Shown here: piece by piece, positions 8,777-17,593 of the stretch
Position numbering within the stretch: position 1 is the stretch's first letter
Layout: every line of letters starts with the position of its first letter
DNA from: Caenispirillum bisanense
GTDB lineage: Bacteria; Pseudomonadota; Alphaproteobacteria; Rhodospirillales; UBA2165
NCBI GenBank assembly: GCA_945877815.1
Contig: CAMDWJ010000034.1
Coordinates: 1 to 43,901 of the forward strand
Direction: 5' to 3'
Length of the DNA: 43,901 bases
Position numbers and translations under genes: made by a program
Notes under the pieces: model-generated
What the model saw: the letters and a program-made list of their open reading frames with translations, nothing else
Told to the model about the DNA's origin: nothing
The model's database searches: none

Positions 8777-9892
8777 ATGACCGACACCATGATCGCCGCC
8801 CGCCAGCATGTGACCGGCGGCCCCTTGCACCTGGACGAAGTGCCCATGCCGCGCGCACGCAACGGCGATGTTGTGGTCGCGGTGAAGGCCTGCAATATCG
8901 TCCCCAATCTGAAGAATGTGCTGTCCGCCGATTGGCCGCGTCTGGTGCCCAATCTGCCCCTGCCCAAACTGCCTGCGATTTTCGGACTCGATGCGGTCGG
9001 CGTGGTCTCCGAGGTCGGCGAACATGTCTTTGCCGTGCGGCCCGGCGATCGAGTCTATGTCAATCCGGCGCGCGGTTGCGGCTCGTGCCGCTTTTGCCGC
9101 GCGGGCCAACCCCTAAATTGCGAGAGCTTCGTCTATCAGGGCTATTTCGGCCGCGGCCCATTGTCGCAAAAAGTGTTCGAACAGTATCCGCACGGCGGTT
9201 TGGCGCAATATACCATGGCGCTCGCCACCGCCTTGACGAAATTGCCCGACAATATTTCCTTCGAGGCAGCCTCGCGCTTCGGCTATCTCGGAGCCGGCTA
9301 TGGAGCGCTGCGCAAGACCGGCCTTCGCCCATCAAGCTCGGTGCTCATAAATGGCGTCACCGGAACACTTGGCGTCGGAACCGTGCTCCTCGCCCTTGCG
9401 ATGGGCGTCGCAAAAATCCTGGGCGTCGCCCGCGACAAAGATCTGCTGTCCCGGGTTAAGGCCCTGGCGCCCGCGCGCATCGAAACCTTTTCCGCCACAC
9501 CGGGCGAATCCGTCCGCGACTGGGCGATGAGCGTCACCGATCACGAGGGGGTCGACGGCGTGGTCGATGCCCTGCCCCCCGGGGCGCCCGCCTCGGCGCA
9601 ACTCGACGGGATCAAATCGCTGCGCATGGGCGGAACCTGGGTCGATGTCGGCGGCGTTTCCGACGACCTCGTCATCCCGCCTTATTATATGAAAAGCCGA
9701 AACCTCACTCTGACCGCCGGGCGCTCGTCCACCCCGGACGACGGCCGCGACATGGCCGAGATGGCGCGTGTCGGCACCCTCGATCTATCGCATTTCGAGC
9801 ATCGCCGCTATCCGCTCGCCAAGGTCAACGAGGCTATCGCCGCCCTCAAGGATGGCGACGGCGGCTTCACAAATTTCGTCGTGGTGCCATAG
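8777..9892 (+). CDS. Zinc-type alcohol dehydrogenase (MDR superfamily) with altered catalytic site
   Basis: A 371-residue medium-chain dehydrogenase/reductase. The structural zinc lobe is intact: Cys101, Cys104, Cys107 and Cys115 (CGSCRFCRAGQPLNC). The Rossmann region contains INGVTGTLGVGTVLLAL, a GxGxxG-like nucleotide-binding turn. The catalytic zinc cysteine may be Cys39, but the usual GHE following the first beta domain is GLD at 70-72, so the normal His ligand is absent. Activity as a classical zinc alcohol dehydrogenase is therefore doubtful; a quinone-reductase-like or non-metal mechanism is possible. It follows the molybdenum hydroxylase by 14 nt and is probably its operon partner, perhaps handling an alcohol or aldehyde intermediate. 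The ribosome site (AAGAAA) is weak. Confidence 0.85.
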   Translation: MTDTMIAARQHVTGGPLHLDEVPMPRARNGDVVVAVKACNIVPNLKNVLSADWPRLVPNLPLPKLPAIFGLDAVGVVSEVGEHVFAVRPGDRVYVNPARGCGSCRFCRAGQPLNCESFVYQGYFGRGPLSQKVFEQYPHGGLAQYTMALATALTKLPDNISFEAASRFGYLGAGYGALRKTGLRPSSSVLINGVTGTLGVGTVLLALAMGVAKILGVARDKDLLSRVKALAPARIETFSATPGESVRDWAMSVTDHEGVDGVVDALPPGAPASAQLDGIKSLRMGGTWVDVGGVSDDLVIPPYYMKSRNLTLTAGRSSTPDDGRDMAEMARVGTLDLSHFEHRRYPLAKVNEAIAALKDGDGGFTNFVVVP

Positions 9893-10022
9893 CGCCGAAA
9901 ACAATGGGCTGCGTCCCAACCGGCGGCCGTCCCCGCCTTGTCTATCGGACCATGAACAGACACAATGGTTCCCAGGGGGAGACTTAATTCCCTCGTACAA
10001 AAATACTACAGGGAGACATTCA
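9893..10022 (+). promoter_or_regulatory. Upstream region of the SBP/Rieske array with candidate promoter
   Basis: This 130-nt spacer precedes the first gene of the array. A TTGTCT (9938-9943) and a CACAAT (9961-9966) separated by 17 nt make a modest sigma-70-like pair. TGTCT (9939-9943) and AGACA (9958-9962) also form an inverted repeat that could bind a regulator. GGGAG lies just ahead of the ATG at 10023. The functional assignment is inference. Confidence 0.3.
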
Positions 10023-11552
10023 ATGAGGCTGCTGAAAGCCGCAGGGATCGCCGGACTCGCCATGCTCTGTGCGGGAGCGCCCGCCTTGGCCCAGAAATCC
10101 AAGGACACGCTGCGGCTGCCGGTTAACGATCCGGATGCGGGCATCGATACCTATCTCCAACCGAGTTCTTTTGCCAACGTCTACGGTCCGTCCGTCTACG
10201 ACATGCTGCTGGCCTTTGACCCGGCTAAAATCCAGATCATCGGCCATCTGGCCACATCGTATAAGCAGATCGACCCACTCACTTATGAATTCGATCTGCG
10301 TACCGACGTGAAGTGGCATGACGGGCAAAAATTCGATGCCGACGATGTCGTCTATACGCTCAATTACCTAACCGATCCCAAAGTCACCCTGCGCTACAAA
10401 GCCTACTGGGCGTGGATCGCCTCGGTCGAAAAGCTCAGCCCAACCAAGGTGCGCGTCATCGCAAAACAGCCCTCGGTCGACGGGCTCATGTATCTTGCCT
10501 CGCGCACTCCGATGTATCCGGAACATGTGCACGGCCCGGCTGCCAATAAGCTGGACTTCGGATCGCGCCCAGTCGGCACTGGCCCTCTGCGCATCGTGCA
10601 GATGGATCAAAATACCGGAATCATTGGTGACAAATACAAGGACTACGTTCCGAGTGCGGTGAAGGCAGCCTCCGGCGTGGGACGAGTCGTATCGATGCCG
10701 ATCAAGGACATGGGGACACTTACCGCGTCTCTGCTGACCGGCGAAGCCGACGTCGCTGTCGATCTTCCGCCCGATCAAGCCGATGCATTGAAGCAAAGCG
10801 GGCGCTTCGACGTCACGCTGGGGCCGCCCAATGTCGGCTACACCTTTCTCGGATTCCCATCTAAGGGCTGGGATAACGTGAAGGCGCTCGGCGACGTGCG
10901 CGTGCGCACCGCGATCATCAAGGCGATCGACGTCAATGCCGTCCTCAAAGTGAGATTCGGAAATTTGGCTGCGGAAATGAAGCCGGACGAAGGGCTGTGC
11001 TCGAAGGAACAGCTCGGCTGCGGGTTCACCAAACCGGTGCCGGCCTACGATCCCGCCGCCGCCAAAAAACTATTGGCCGAGGCCGGCTATGCCGATGGAT
11101 TCGACGTCGTCATAAGCTGCTTTCCCTCACAGGCAAACGAAGCGACAGCCATTGCCGGAATGCTCCGGGCAGTCGGCGTTCGCGCGACAGTGCGCCAACA
11201 TCCCACCGCTCAGCGCGTCCAGCTTATCAATCAGGGTAAAGTCGATATCGGTCTTTACGGTTGGAGCGGCGGCGGCATGTTCGAGGTTTCAGGGCAGATT
11301 GGCCGTCATATCGAAAGCCGCGAATATCTCGATCCCGAACTCGAAAAAATGGCGGCAGCGACTTATGCGATCCTCGACGATGCCGAACGCCGCAAAGCGG
11401 TTGCCAAGGTCTTCGACCGTATCACCGATCAGGCCTATGCCTTCGTGACTTTGCCGAACCGGCCCGTCTTCACCCATACCAAGGATGTGAAGCTCAACGC
11501 GCGAACCTTGCGTGCCGAGCAGGTCAATCCGCACGAATTCGGCTGGAGATAA
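10023..11552 (+). CDS. Family-5 extracytoplasmic solute-binding protein, SBP1 (no Rieske partner)
   Basis: A 509-residue ABC-type SBP of the DppA/OppA/NikA family (SBP_bac_5). A Sec signal peptide (MRLLKAAGIAGLAML...PALA) is predicted to be cut before QKSKDTLR. The family landmarks WHDGQKFDADDVVYTLNYL and ATSYKQIDPLTYEFDLR are clear, and there is no lipobox cysteine. Cys326 and Cys333 form a C-x6-C pair kept in all seven family-5 SBPs of the window, probably a disulfide. The start at 10023 is set by the signal peptide and GGGAG; the longer open frame from 9768 lies in the dehydrogenase gene. It is followed by SBP2 instead of an oxygenase. By eye it is closest to SBP6 (shared DTYL, PSVYD, YPEH and NPHEFGW motifs). 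No permease or ATPase is adjacent. Confidence 0.93.
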   Translation: MRLLKAAGIAGLAMLCAGAPALAQKSKDTLRLPVNDPDAGIDTYLQPSSFANVYGPSVYDMLLAFDPAKIQIIGHLATSYKQIDPLTYEFDLRTDVKWHDGQKFDADDVVYTLNYLTDPKVTLRYKAYWAWIASVEKLSPTKVRVIAKQPSVDGLMYLASRTPMYPEHVHGPAANKLDFGSRPVGTGPLRIVQMDQNTGIIGDKYKDYVPSAVKAASGVGRVVSMPIKDMGTLTASLLTGEADVAVDLPPDQADALKQSGRFDVTLGPPNVGYTFLGFPSKGWDNVKALGDVRVRTAIIKAIDVNAVLKVRFGNLAAEMKPDEGLCSKEQLGCGFTKPVPAYDPAAAKKLLAEAGYADGFDVVISCFPSQANEATAIAGMLRAVGVRATVRQHPTAQRVQLINQGKVDIGLYGWSGGGMFEVSGQIGRHIESREYLDPELEKMAAATYAILDDAERRKAVAKVFDRITDQAYAFVTLPNRPVFTHTKDVKLNARTLRAEQVNPHEFGWR

Positions 11553-11668
11553 GAAGTATCGCGGCTATTCAAACAACATAACGACCTCTTCACTCGGCGG
11601 TTCTGGGAAAACGGAGGCGACGTAAACAACACGGGCTACACGGCCATCTTTTGGGAAGGCGACGAATT

Positions 11669-13195
11669 ATGTCCTATCGGCTTTTATGTGCGGGAATTTT
11701 AGCGAGCCTTATCGCGACTCCATCGCTCGCTCAAAAATCCAAAGACACTTTACTGTTGGGCACCCAGGATCCCTTTGCGACCATCGATGCCTATATCCAG
11801 CCGGCGGTCGAGGTGGCGCAGTTCGGCCGCGTCGTATTCAGCCGCATGGCGATCTATGACGAGGTGAACGGTACCTTCCTCCCCGAATTGGCCAAATCCT
11901 GGACACGGCCCGATCCGTCCACCATCGATTTCGAGCTGCGCGACGATATCGTCTTCCACAGCGGCAACGTGTTCACCGCTGAGGACGTGAAATACACGAT
12001 CGACTATCTACTCGACCCCAAGGTGCCGCTGCGCTTCAAAAACCGTTACAACTGGGTGAAGTCCGCCGAGATACTGGGACCGCACAAGGTACGGATCGCA
12101 ATGCACGAGCCGTTGGCGGTCGATATGTTCAATCTTGCCTACAGCTTTTCATTCTACGATTCCGCGCTTCACAAGAAACTCACCGAGAAATCCGATTATG
12201 GTCGTGTCTCACCGTCGGGCACGGGCCCCTACAAGGTAATCTCGGTCGATGCGAACGCGGGCGTTCTCGTCGAGCGCTTCGCACCCGCGCTGAAAAGCTT
12301 CCCGCACCATCGCGCGGCCATCGGCAGAATCCAGTCCGTCCCCGTTCCCGATCGGCAAACCCAAATCGCCAAGCTTCTTACCGGCGAAGTCAATGTGATC
12401 ACCAATGTCACGGAAGACATGGCGAGCGAACTTTCCAAGCAGAAGAACATCGCGGTTACACCGGTTTCCAGCAAACGGCTGATGTACATCACCATCGACG
12501 CGGCGGGCCGGTCAAACAACAAGGCATTCAAGGATCTGCGCGTGCGCCAGGCCTTCATCAAGGCGATTCCGCGCGACCAGATCGCCAAGAATTTCGTCGC
12601 GGGATACGAGATCGCCGAAATTCCAAAAAGCATCTGTTTCGAGAAAAATGTCGGCTGTGGCGCGACCACCACGCCGCCCGGCTACGATCTCGACGGCGCT
12701 AAGAAACTGCTCGCCGAAGCCGGCTATCCGAACGGCATCGATATGGTCTTTTCCGTCTACGAACCGTTCCGCCACGTCGCCGAAGCAGTCGTCGGCGAGA
12801 TCCGCAAGGCGGGCTTCCGCGCGACGCTCGATTCAATGCCGCTCAGCGTCTATACGGCGCGGCGCGCCAAGGGCGAACTCACGGTCCTGCTCGCCGCCTA
12901 TCCGACCTTCACGCAGCCCAATGTCGAAAACATCTTCGATGTTTTTTTTGGCGCCGAACGCGATTATTCCGGCGATCCGTCGATTCTCGCTATCGCGGCA
13001 AGGGGTTCGGTCGAGCCTGACATTGCCAAACGCACCGCGATCTACACCGAAGCGCTCGACCGCGTGAACCTTCAATCCTACATCTATCCAATGATCGAGC
13101 AGCCTATCGTGGTGGCGCACTCCTCCGATGTCCGTATCGCCAAGAGCTCGCATTCGGTCGCCGACGTGCGGATCGACGATTACATTTGGAAATAA
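11669..13195 (+). CDS. Family-5 extracytoplasmic solute-binding protein, SBP2 (divergent, paired with R1)
   Basis: A 508-residue SBP_bac_5 protein. ATG 11669 is favoured because GGGAAGG at 11653-11659 precedes it and the signal peptide MSYRLLCAGILASLIATPSLA starts there; TTG 11651 would only extend it. After cleavage the protein again begins QKSKDTL. It keeps DIVFHSGNVFTAEDVKYTIDYL, SGTGPYKVISVD and the C-x6-C pair, but differs from SBP1, 3, 4, 5 and 6 along most of its length. For example AIYDEVNGTFLPELAKSW replaces the LLGFD segment, and it ends in RIDDYIWK. This implies a different ligand. Its stop is 24 nt before the R1 oxygenase, so the two are likely cotranslated. It binds a solute in the periplasm; the identity is unknown. 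Confidence 0.92.
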   Translation: MSYRLLCAGILASLIATPSLAQKSKDTLLLGTQDPFATIDAYIQPAVEVAQFGRVVFSRMAIYDEVNGTFLPELAKSWTRPDPSTIDFELRDDIVFHSGNVFTAEDVKYTIDYLLDPKVPLRFKNRYNWVKSAEILGPHKVRIAMHEPLAVDMFNLAYSFSFYDSALHKKLTEKSDYGRVSPSGTGPYKVISVDANAGVLVERFAPALKSFPHHRAAIGRIQSVPVPDRQTQIAKLLTGEVNVITNVTEDMASELSKQKNIAVTPVSSKRLMYITIDAAGRSNNKAFKDLRVRQAFIKAIPRDQIAKNFVAGYEIAEIPKSICFEKNVGCGATTTPPGYDLDGAKKLLAEAGYPNGIDMVFSVYEPFRHVAEAVVGEIRKAGFRATLDSMPLSVYTARRAKGELTVLLAAYPTFTQPNVENIFDVFFGAERDYSGDPSILAIAARGSVEPDIAKRTAIYTEALDRVNLQSYIYPMIEQPIVVAHSSDVRIAKSSHSVADVRIDDYIWK

Positions 13196-13219
13196 AGTAT
13201 CGTAAGAGGGAGTTGAAAC

Positions 13220-14515
13220 ATGTTGTCGCAGAAGCAGAACGAACTCGTCACCCTGACCGGCCCCGGTACGCCGGGCGGCAAGCTGCTACGCAGCTATTGG
13301 CAGCCCGTCGCCACCGACGAGGAAATGCCGATCGGCGGCGCCCCCTTGCCGGTCAAGATCATGAACGAAGAATTAGTTCTGTTCCGTGACGACAAGGATC
13401 GCCTCGGCCTCATCGGGCTGCATTGCGCCCATCGCGGCACCGATCTCTCCTACGGCCGCGTCGAGAACGGCGGGCTGCGCTGTCTCTATCACGGCTGGCT
13501 GTTCGACGTGAACGGCCAATGCATCGATCAGCCCGCTGAGCCCGAAGACAAGAAGTTCTGCCATAAGGTGCGCCAGGTGTCCTATCCAGTGCAGCAGAAG
13601 GGCGGCGTGATCTGGGCATATATGGGCGAAGGCGAAGCGCCGCAGATTCCCAATTTCGATTTCCTGACGGCACCATTGCCGCATCGCAAGGCATTCCGCG
13701 TAATCCAGGATTCCAATTGGCTGCAGGGCTTGGAGAGTTCGACCGACCCCTCGCACGTCTCCTATCTGCATCGCCTGAGCCCCGGCCCGGTCGGCGGTTC
13801 GTTGCCGGGCGGCCAGGCGCGCATGTTCAGCGAGGACCCGTGCCCGAAGCTCGACATCGAACGCACGAGCTTTGGCGTGCGCATCCATGCGCTGCGAAAG
13901 ATGGCAGACGGCCAGAATTATCTGCGCGTGAACAACTATATCTATCCTTGCGGCACCACGCCGGTCAGCAGCGAGCCGCCGCCCGTGACCGGCTATCAAG
14001 GGCGCTGGTACGTGCCCATCGACGACCACAGCCATTGCCGCTTCGAGTTCATCTATAGCCAGAAGGTTCCACTCGACAAAGAAGGCTTTACCGCAGTGCG
14101 CAATCAGCACGTCGCCCCTGACGGCCGCCACACCCGCCGTTTGGAGAACCGCTATCTTCAGGACCGCGAGGAGATGAAACGCGGGGATACTTGGACTGGG
14201 CTTGGCCGCTACGCCGGCGCGCAGGATGCCTTCGCCATCGAGACGGCCGGCGTCATTCAAGACCGCAGCCAGGAACATCTTGGATCGACCGACATCGTCA
14301 TTATCGAACTACGCAAAGCACTGCTCGCGGCCATCAAGCAGATGGAAGACGGGAAGGAAGCGCCGGGCCGCCTGCACGATCCGGCGCAGAATTATTTCCC
14401 CGATTTCATCTGCACCGCCGACTATATCCCGGATGGAGAAGATGGACCGGCCTACTGCAAGCGCGTGCTCGCCCAGGGTCCGGGCAGCGGACCGGCGAAG
14501 GTCGCGGCGGAGTAA
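13220..14515 (+). CDS. Rieske non-heme iron oxygenase, phthalate 4,5-dioxygenase-like, R1
   Basis: A 431-residue single-component-type ring-hydroxylating oxygenase of the phthalate dioxygenase (Pht3/OphA2-like) group. The Rieske cluster ligands are Cys69, His71, Cys88 and His91 (CAH and CLYH). The mononuclear iron site is His179, His184 and probably Asp358 (LGSTD). Asp176 sits three residues before the first histidine, like the bridging aspartate of naphthalene dioxygenase. The preceding AGAGGGAG gives a strong start. It sits 24 nt downstream of SBP2. An FMN/2Fe-2S reductase is needed for turnover but none is encoded here. The reaction is oxygenation or O-/N-dealkylation of an unknown, probably carboxylated, substrate in the cytoplasm. 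It ends with the KVAAE tail seen in most paralogues. Confidence 0.94.
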   Translation: MLSQKQNELVTLTGPGTPGGKLLRSYWQPVATDEEMPIGGAPLPVKIMNEELVLFRDDKDRLGLIGLHCAHRGTDLSYGRVENGGLRCLYHGWLFDVNGQCIDQPAEPEDKKFCHKVRQVSYPVQQKGGVIWAYMGEGEAPQIPNFDFLTAPLPHRKAFRVIQDSNWLQGLESSTDPSHVSYLHRLSPGPVGGSLPGGQARMFSEDPCPKLDIERTSFGVRIHALRKMADGQNYLRVNNYIYPCGTTPVSSEPPPVTGYQGRWYVPIDDHSHCRFEFIYSQKVPLDKEGFTAVRNQHVAPDGRHTRRLENRYLQDREEMKRGDTWTGLGRYAGAQDAFAIETAGVIQDRSQEHLGSTDIVIIELRKALLAAIKQMEDGKEAPGRLHDPAQNYFPDFICTADYIPDGEDGPAYCKRVLAQGPGSGPAKVAAE

Positions 14516-14529
14516 AAGGGAAAAAGGCC

Positions 14530-14623
14530 GTCATGCCCGGACTTGTTCCGGGCATCCACAAACTTTTATCGGCGCAGACGCGCCTTCGTCCGTGGATGGC
14601 CGCAATAAATGCGGCCATGACGA
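14530..14623. repeat. Composite palindromic (REP-like) element, copy A
   Basis: Two hairpins joined by a spacer: ATGCCCGG-acttgtt-CCGGGCAT on the left and ATGGCCGC-aataaat-GCGGCCAT on the right. They are bracketed by GTCATG...CATGAC, with inner ATCCAC...GTGGAT, so the whole can fold into a branched structure. It occupies almost the whole gap between R1 and SBP3. Copies C and D share the GTCATG...TGACGA plan. Confidence 0.85.
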
Positions 14624-14642
14624 AATAAGAAGGAAACAGGTG

Positions 14643-16175
14643 ATGGCAAATTCAAAACTATTTATTGCGGCGGGCTTACTCGCTTCCGCCCTAGCAGCCC
14701 CCGCGCTGGCGCAGAAATCGAAAGACACGTTGCGCTATCCGATCCCCCAGGCCGAACCCAATTTCGACCGCTATACCTCGCCAGGCTCGTACCACTACGT
14801 CTGGTCGACGTCGGTGTGGGACGATCTGTTGGGCTTCGATCCGAAGAGTGGCAAATTCTCTCCGGCACTCGCCAAATCTTGGTCGCAACCCGATCCCGTC
14901 ACCTACGAATACGAATTGCGCGACGATATCAAATGGCATGATGGTCAGCCGCTCACCGCCGACGACGTGGTCTATACGCTGAACTGGCTGACCGACGAGA
15001 AGACCACGCTGCGCTACAAGGAAAATTGGGCCTGGGTGAAATCGATCGAAAAGCTCGGTCCCACCAAGATCCGCATTACCGCCAAACATCCCGTGCCGGA
15101 CGGCATCATGTGGATGGCGTCGGGCTGGCCGGTCTATCCCAAGCACGTGCACGAGCCGCTTCCGAACAAGGTCGATTTCGGCGACAAGCCGATCGGCACC
15201 GGCCCCTACAAGATCAACAAAATCGACAAGAGCGGCATCGTCGCCGAGAAATATAAGGACTATAAGCCGACCGCGCTGAAGCCCAATGTTTCCATCGGCC
15301 ACATCATTGCCGAACCGATTCAGGACTCGGGCACCCTGGTCGCGGCCCTACTCACCGGCAAAGCCGATCTCACAGCCAACGTGCCGACCGACCAGGCGGC
15401 CGATCTGGTGAAAAGCGGAAAATTCGAAGTGACACTAGCGCCACCGGCGCTCGGCTACACCTTCCTCACCTTCCCGGCCACAGGCTGGAAGACGGCGAAA
15501 CAGCTCGCCGATCCGCGCGTGCGTCTTGCCATCGCCAAGGCGGTCGATCGACAAACCCTGCTCAAGTTGAAATACGGCGACCATGTCGCAAAGACCCAAG
15601 TGATCGGCGGGCTCTGCTCCAAAGAACAACTCGGTTGCGGCTTCACCAAGGCAGTGCCCGATTACGACCCGGCCGGCGCCAAGAAACTGCTGGCCGAGGC
15701 GGGCTACGCGGACGGCTTCGATGTGGTGATCGCGGTGTTCCAGAAGAACACCACCGAAGCGACCGCCATTTCCGGCATGTTGCGCGCCGTCGGCATCCGC
15801 GCCAGCGTGGCGCCGCATACCATCACGCAGCGCGTTCCGCTGATCAACCAGGGCAAGGTCGAAATGGGCTACCACGCCTGGAGCGGTGGTGCCATGTTCG
15901 ACGTCTCCCCGCAAATCGTGCGCCATTTCGTTAGCAACGATTACGCCGATGCACCGCTGAACCAGGCCGCCATCGCCGCCATGCCGATCGCTGAGGACGG
16001 CGCACGACGCGCCGCAATCGCCAAGGCTTTCGACGAGGTTCACGACAAGGCCTATGCCTTCCCGATGCTGCCGAACCGCGACGCCTATACGCATACAAAG
16101 GAAGTGAAGCTCGTCTCGGCCGACGAGTTCCACGCCGCAGAAATCGTCCCGGTCCACGAATTCGCCTGGAAATAA
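14643..16175 (+). CDS. Family-5 extracytoplasmic solute-binding protein, SBP3 (paired with R2)
   Basis: A 510-residue SBP_bac_5 protein. Start 14643 is set by a clear signal peptide (MANSKLFIAAGLLASALAAPALA) and an upstream AAGGAAACAGG; the open frame further upstream overlaps R1 and the repeat. The mature N-terminus is QKSKDTLRYP. It keeps WHDGQPLTADDVVYTLNWL, IGTGPYKINKID and GLCSKEQLGCG with the C-x6-C pair. With SBP4 and SBP5 it forms a close subgroup sharing DRYxSPGxYHYVW, DDLLGF and MWMASGWP(V/I)YPKH. R2 begins 17 nt after its stop. It would deliver a ligand to an ABC importer whose membrane parts are not in this window. The substrate is unknown. Confidence 0.94.
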   Translation: MANSKLFIAAGLLASALAAPALAQKSKDTLRYPIPQAEPNFDRYTSPGSYHYVWSTSVWDDLLGFDPKSGKFSPALAKSWSQPDPVTYEYELRDDIKWHDGQPLTADDVVYTLNWLTDEKTTLRYKENWAWVKSIEKLGPTKIRITAKHPVPDGIMWMASGWPVYPKHVHEPLPNKVDFGDKPIGTGPYKINKIDKSGIVAEKYKDYKPTALKPNVSIGHIIAEPIQDSGTLVAALLTGKADLTANVPTDQAADLVKSGKFEVTLAPPALGYTFLTFPATGWKTAKQLADPRVRLAIAKAVDRQTLLKLKYGDHVAKTQVIGGLCSKEQLGCGFTKAVPDYDPAGAKKLLAEAGYADGFDVVIAVFQKNTTEATAISGMLRAVGIRASVAPHTITQRVPLINQGKVEMGYHAWSGGAMFDVSPQIVRHFVSNDYADAPLNQAAIAAMPIAEDGARRAAIAKAFDEVHDKAYAFPMLPNRDAYTHTKEVKLVSADEFHAAEIVPVHEFAWK

Positions 16176-16192
16176 GTCTGAGGATTATACCC

Positions 16193-17485
16193 ATGCTCTC
16201 CAAAATCCAGAATGATCTCGTCACCCAAACCGAGGCCGGCACGCCCGGCGGCAAGCTGTTGCGCAGTTATTGGCAGCCCATCGCGACGGATGAGGAAATG
16301 CCCATCGGCGGCGCCCCGATGCCGATCAAGATCATGGGCGAAGAACTGGTGCTGTTCCGCGACGACGAAAACCAACTCGGTCTGATTGGCCTGCATTGCC
16401 CGCATCGAGGCACCGACCTCTCCTACGGCCGCGTCGAGAACGGCGGCCTGCGCTGCCTCTATCACGGCTGGCTGTTCGACCGGCACGGCAAATGTCTCGA
16501 CCAGCCCGCCGAACCCGACGACAAGAAATTCTGCCACAAGGTGCGCAACGTCTCGTACCCGATCCAGCAGAAGGGTGGTGCCATCTGGACCTATATGGGC
16601 GAAGGCGAGCCGCCGATGATCCCCGACTACCAATTTCTGACGGCGCCCGAAAACTGCCGCATGGCCTTCCGCGTCGTGCAGGACTGCAACTGGCTGCAAG
16701 GATTAGAAAGTTCGACCGATCCTGCGCATGTGTCGTACCTGCATCGCCTGAGCCCCGGCATGATCGGCGCCCAGATCGGCAGCGACGCGCGCATGTTCGG
16801 CGAGGATATCTATCCTCGCCTCGGCATCGAGCACACCAGTTACGGCTGCCGCATCTACGCGCTGCGCAAATTCAAGGACGGCAAGAACTACCTGCGCGTA
16901 AACAATTACCTGTATCCCAACGGCACCACGCCGGTCAGTTCCGAGCCGCCGCCGGTCGGCGGCTATCAGGGTCGCGCCTATGTGCCGATCGACGACAACA
17001 GCCACTGCCGCTTCGAATTCGTCTATCGCAAGGAAGGCATCGACAAGGCGCATTGGATCAAATCCAAGGGCAAGGAGGTCGGTCCCGACAAGCGTCATAC
17101 CCGCAACGCGGCGAACCGATATTTGCAGGACCGCGAGGAGTTGAAGCGCGAAGGCGGCGACTTTGCCGGCATGGGCCGCTACGCTCCCGCGCAGGATGCC
17201 TTCGCGATCGAGACCGCCGGCGTGATCCAGGACCGCAGCCAGGAACATCTGGGCTCGACCGACATCGTGATCATCGAGGTACGCAAGGCTCTGCTCTGGG
17301 CGATTAAGCAGATGCAGGACGGTAACGAAGCGCCCGGCTTACGACACGATCCGAAGGAAAATCAATTCCCTGATTTCATCTGCACCGCGGACTATATCCC
17401 CGATGGCGAGGACGGGCCGGCCTATTGCCGCCGCGTGCTCGGCGTCGAGCCGGGCGGCAGCCCAACGAAGGTGGCGGCGGAGTAA
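16193..17485 (+). CDS. Rieske non-heme iron oxygenase, phthalate 4,5-dioxygenase-like, R2
   Basis: A 430-residue paralogue of R1. Rieske ligands are Cys69, His71, Cys88 and His91; iron ligands are His179, His184 and probably Asp357, with bridging Asp176. The loop after the second histidine reads SPGMIGAQIGSDARMFGED, differing from all other copies. The segment around residues 280-290 (RKEGIDKAHWIKSKGKE) and the GGDFAGMGRY insertion are also distinctive. GAGGA lies 9 nt before the ATG. It is expected to act with an external reductase. The tight junction with SBP3 suggests that the substrate captured by SBP3, or a close metabolite, is what R2 oxidises; that is inference. Confidence 0.94.
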   Translation: MLSKIQNDLVTQTEAGTPGGKLLRSYWQPIATDEEMPIGGAPMPIKIMGEELVLFRDDENQLGLIGLHCPHRGTDLSYGRVENGGLRCLYHGWLFDRHGKCLDQPAEPDDKKFCHKVRNVSYPIQQKGGAIWTYMGEGEPPMIPDYQFLTAPENCRMAFRVVQDCNWLQGLESSTDPAHVSYLHRLSPGMIGAQIGSDARMFGEDIYPRLGIEHTSYGCRIYALRKFKDGKNYLRVNNYLYPNGTTPVSSEPPPVGGYQGRAYVPIDDNSHCRFEFVYRKEGIDKAHWIKSKGKEVGPDKRHTRNAANRYLQDREELKREGGDFAGMGRYAPAQDAFAIETAGVIQDRSQEHLGSTDIVIIEVRKALLWAIKQMQDGNEAPGLRHDPKENQFPDFICTADYIPDGEDGPAYCRRVLGVEPGGSPTKVAAE

Positions 17486-17505
17486 CGCACGCTTAAAAAC
17501 TCATC

Positions 17506-17571
17506 GTCACCCCCGCGAAAACGGAGGTCCAGCACCCAACGACTGGATTCCCGCTTCCGCGGGAATGACGA
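17506..17571. repeat. Composite palindromic (REP-like) element, copy B
   Basis: A GTCAcccccgcg arm followed by TCCAG, then CTGGA and a perfect TTCCCGC-ttcc-GCGGGAA hairpin ending TGACGA. The left hairpin is degenerate (CCCCGCG/CGGAGG). It lies in the 108-nt gap between R2 and SBP4. The outer GTCA...TGAC frame is shared with copies A, C and D, while the stem sequence is of a second type. Confidence 0.8.
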
Positions 17572-17593
17572 AATAAACAAACGGAGAGGCGAT

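Noticed and set aside
14530-14623. Rho-independent terminator after R1
   Set aside because: The stems are strong but lack a T run and recur as a two-hairpin element elsewhere, so it is classed as a palindromic repeat.
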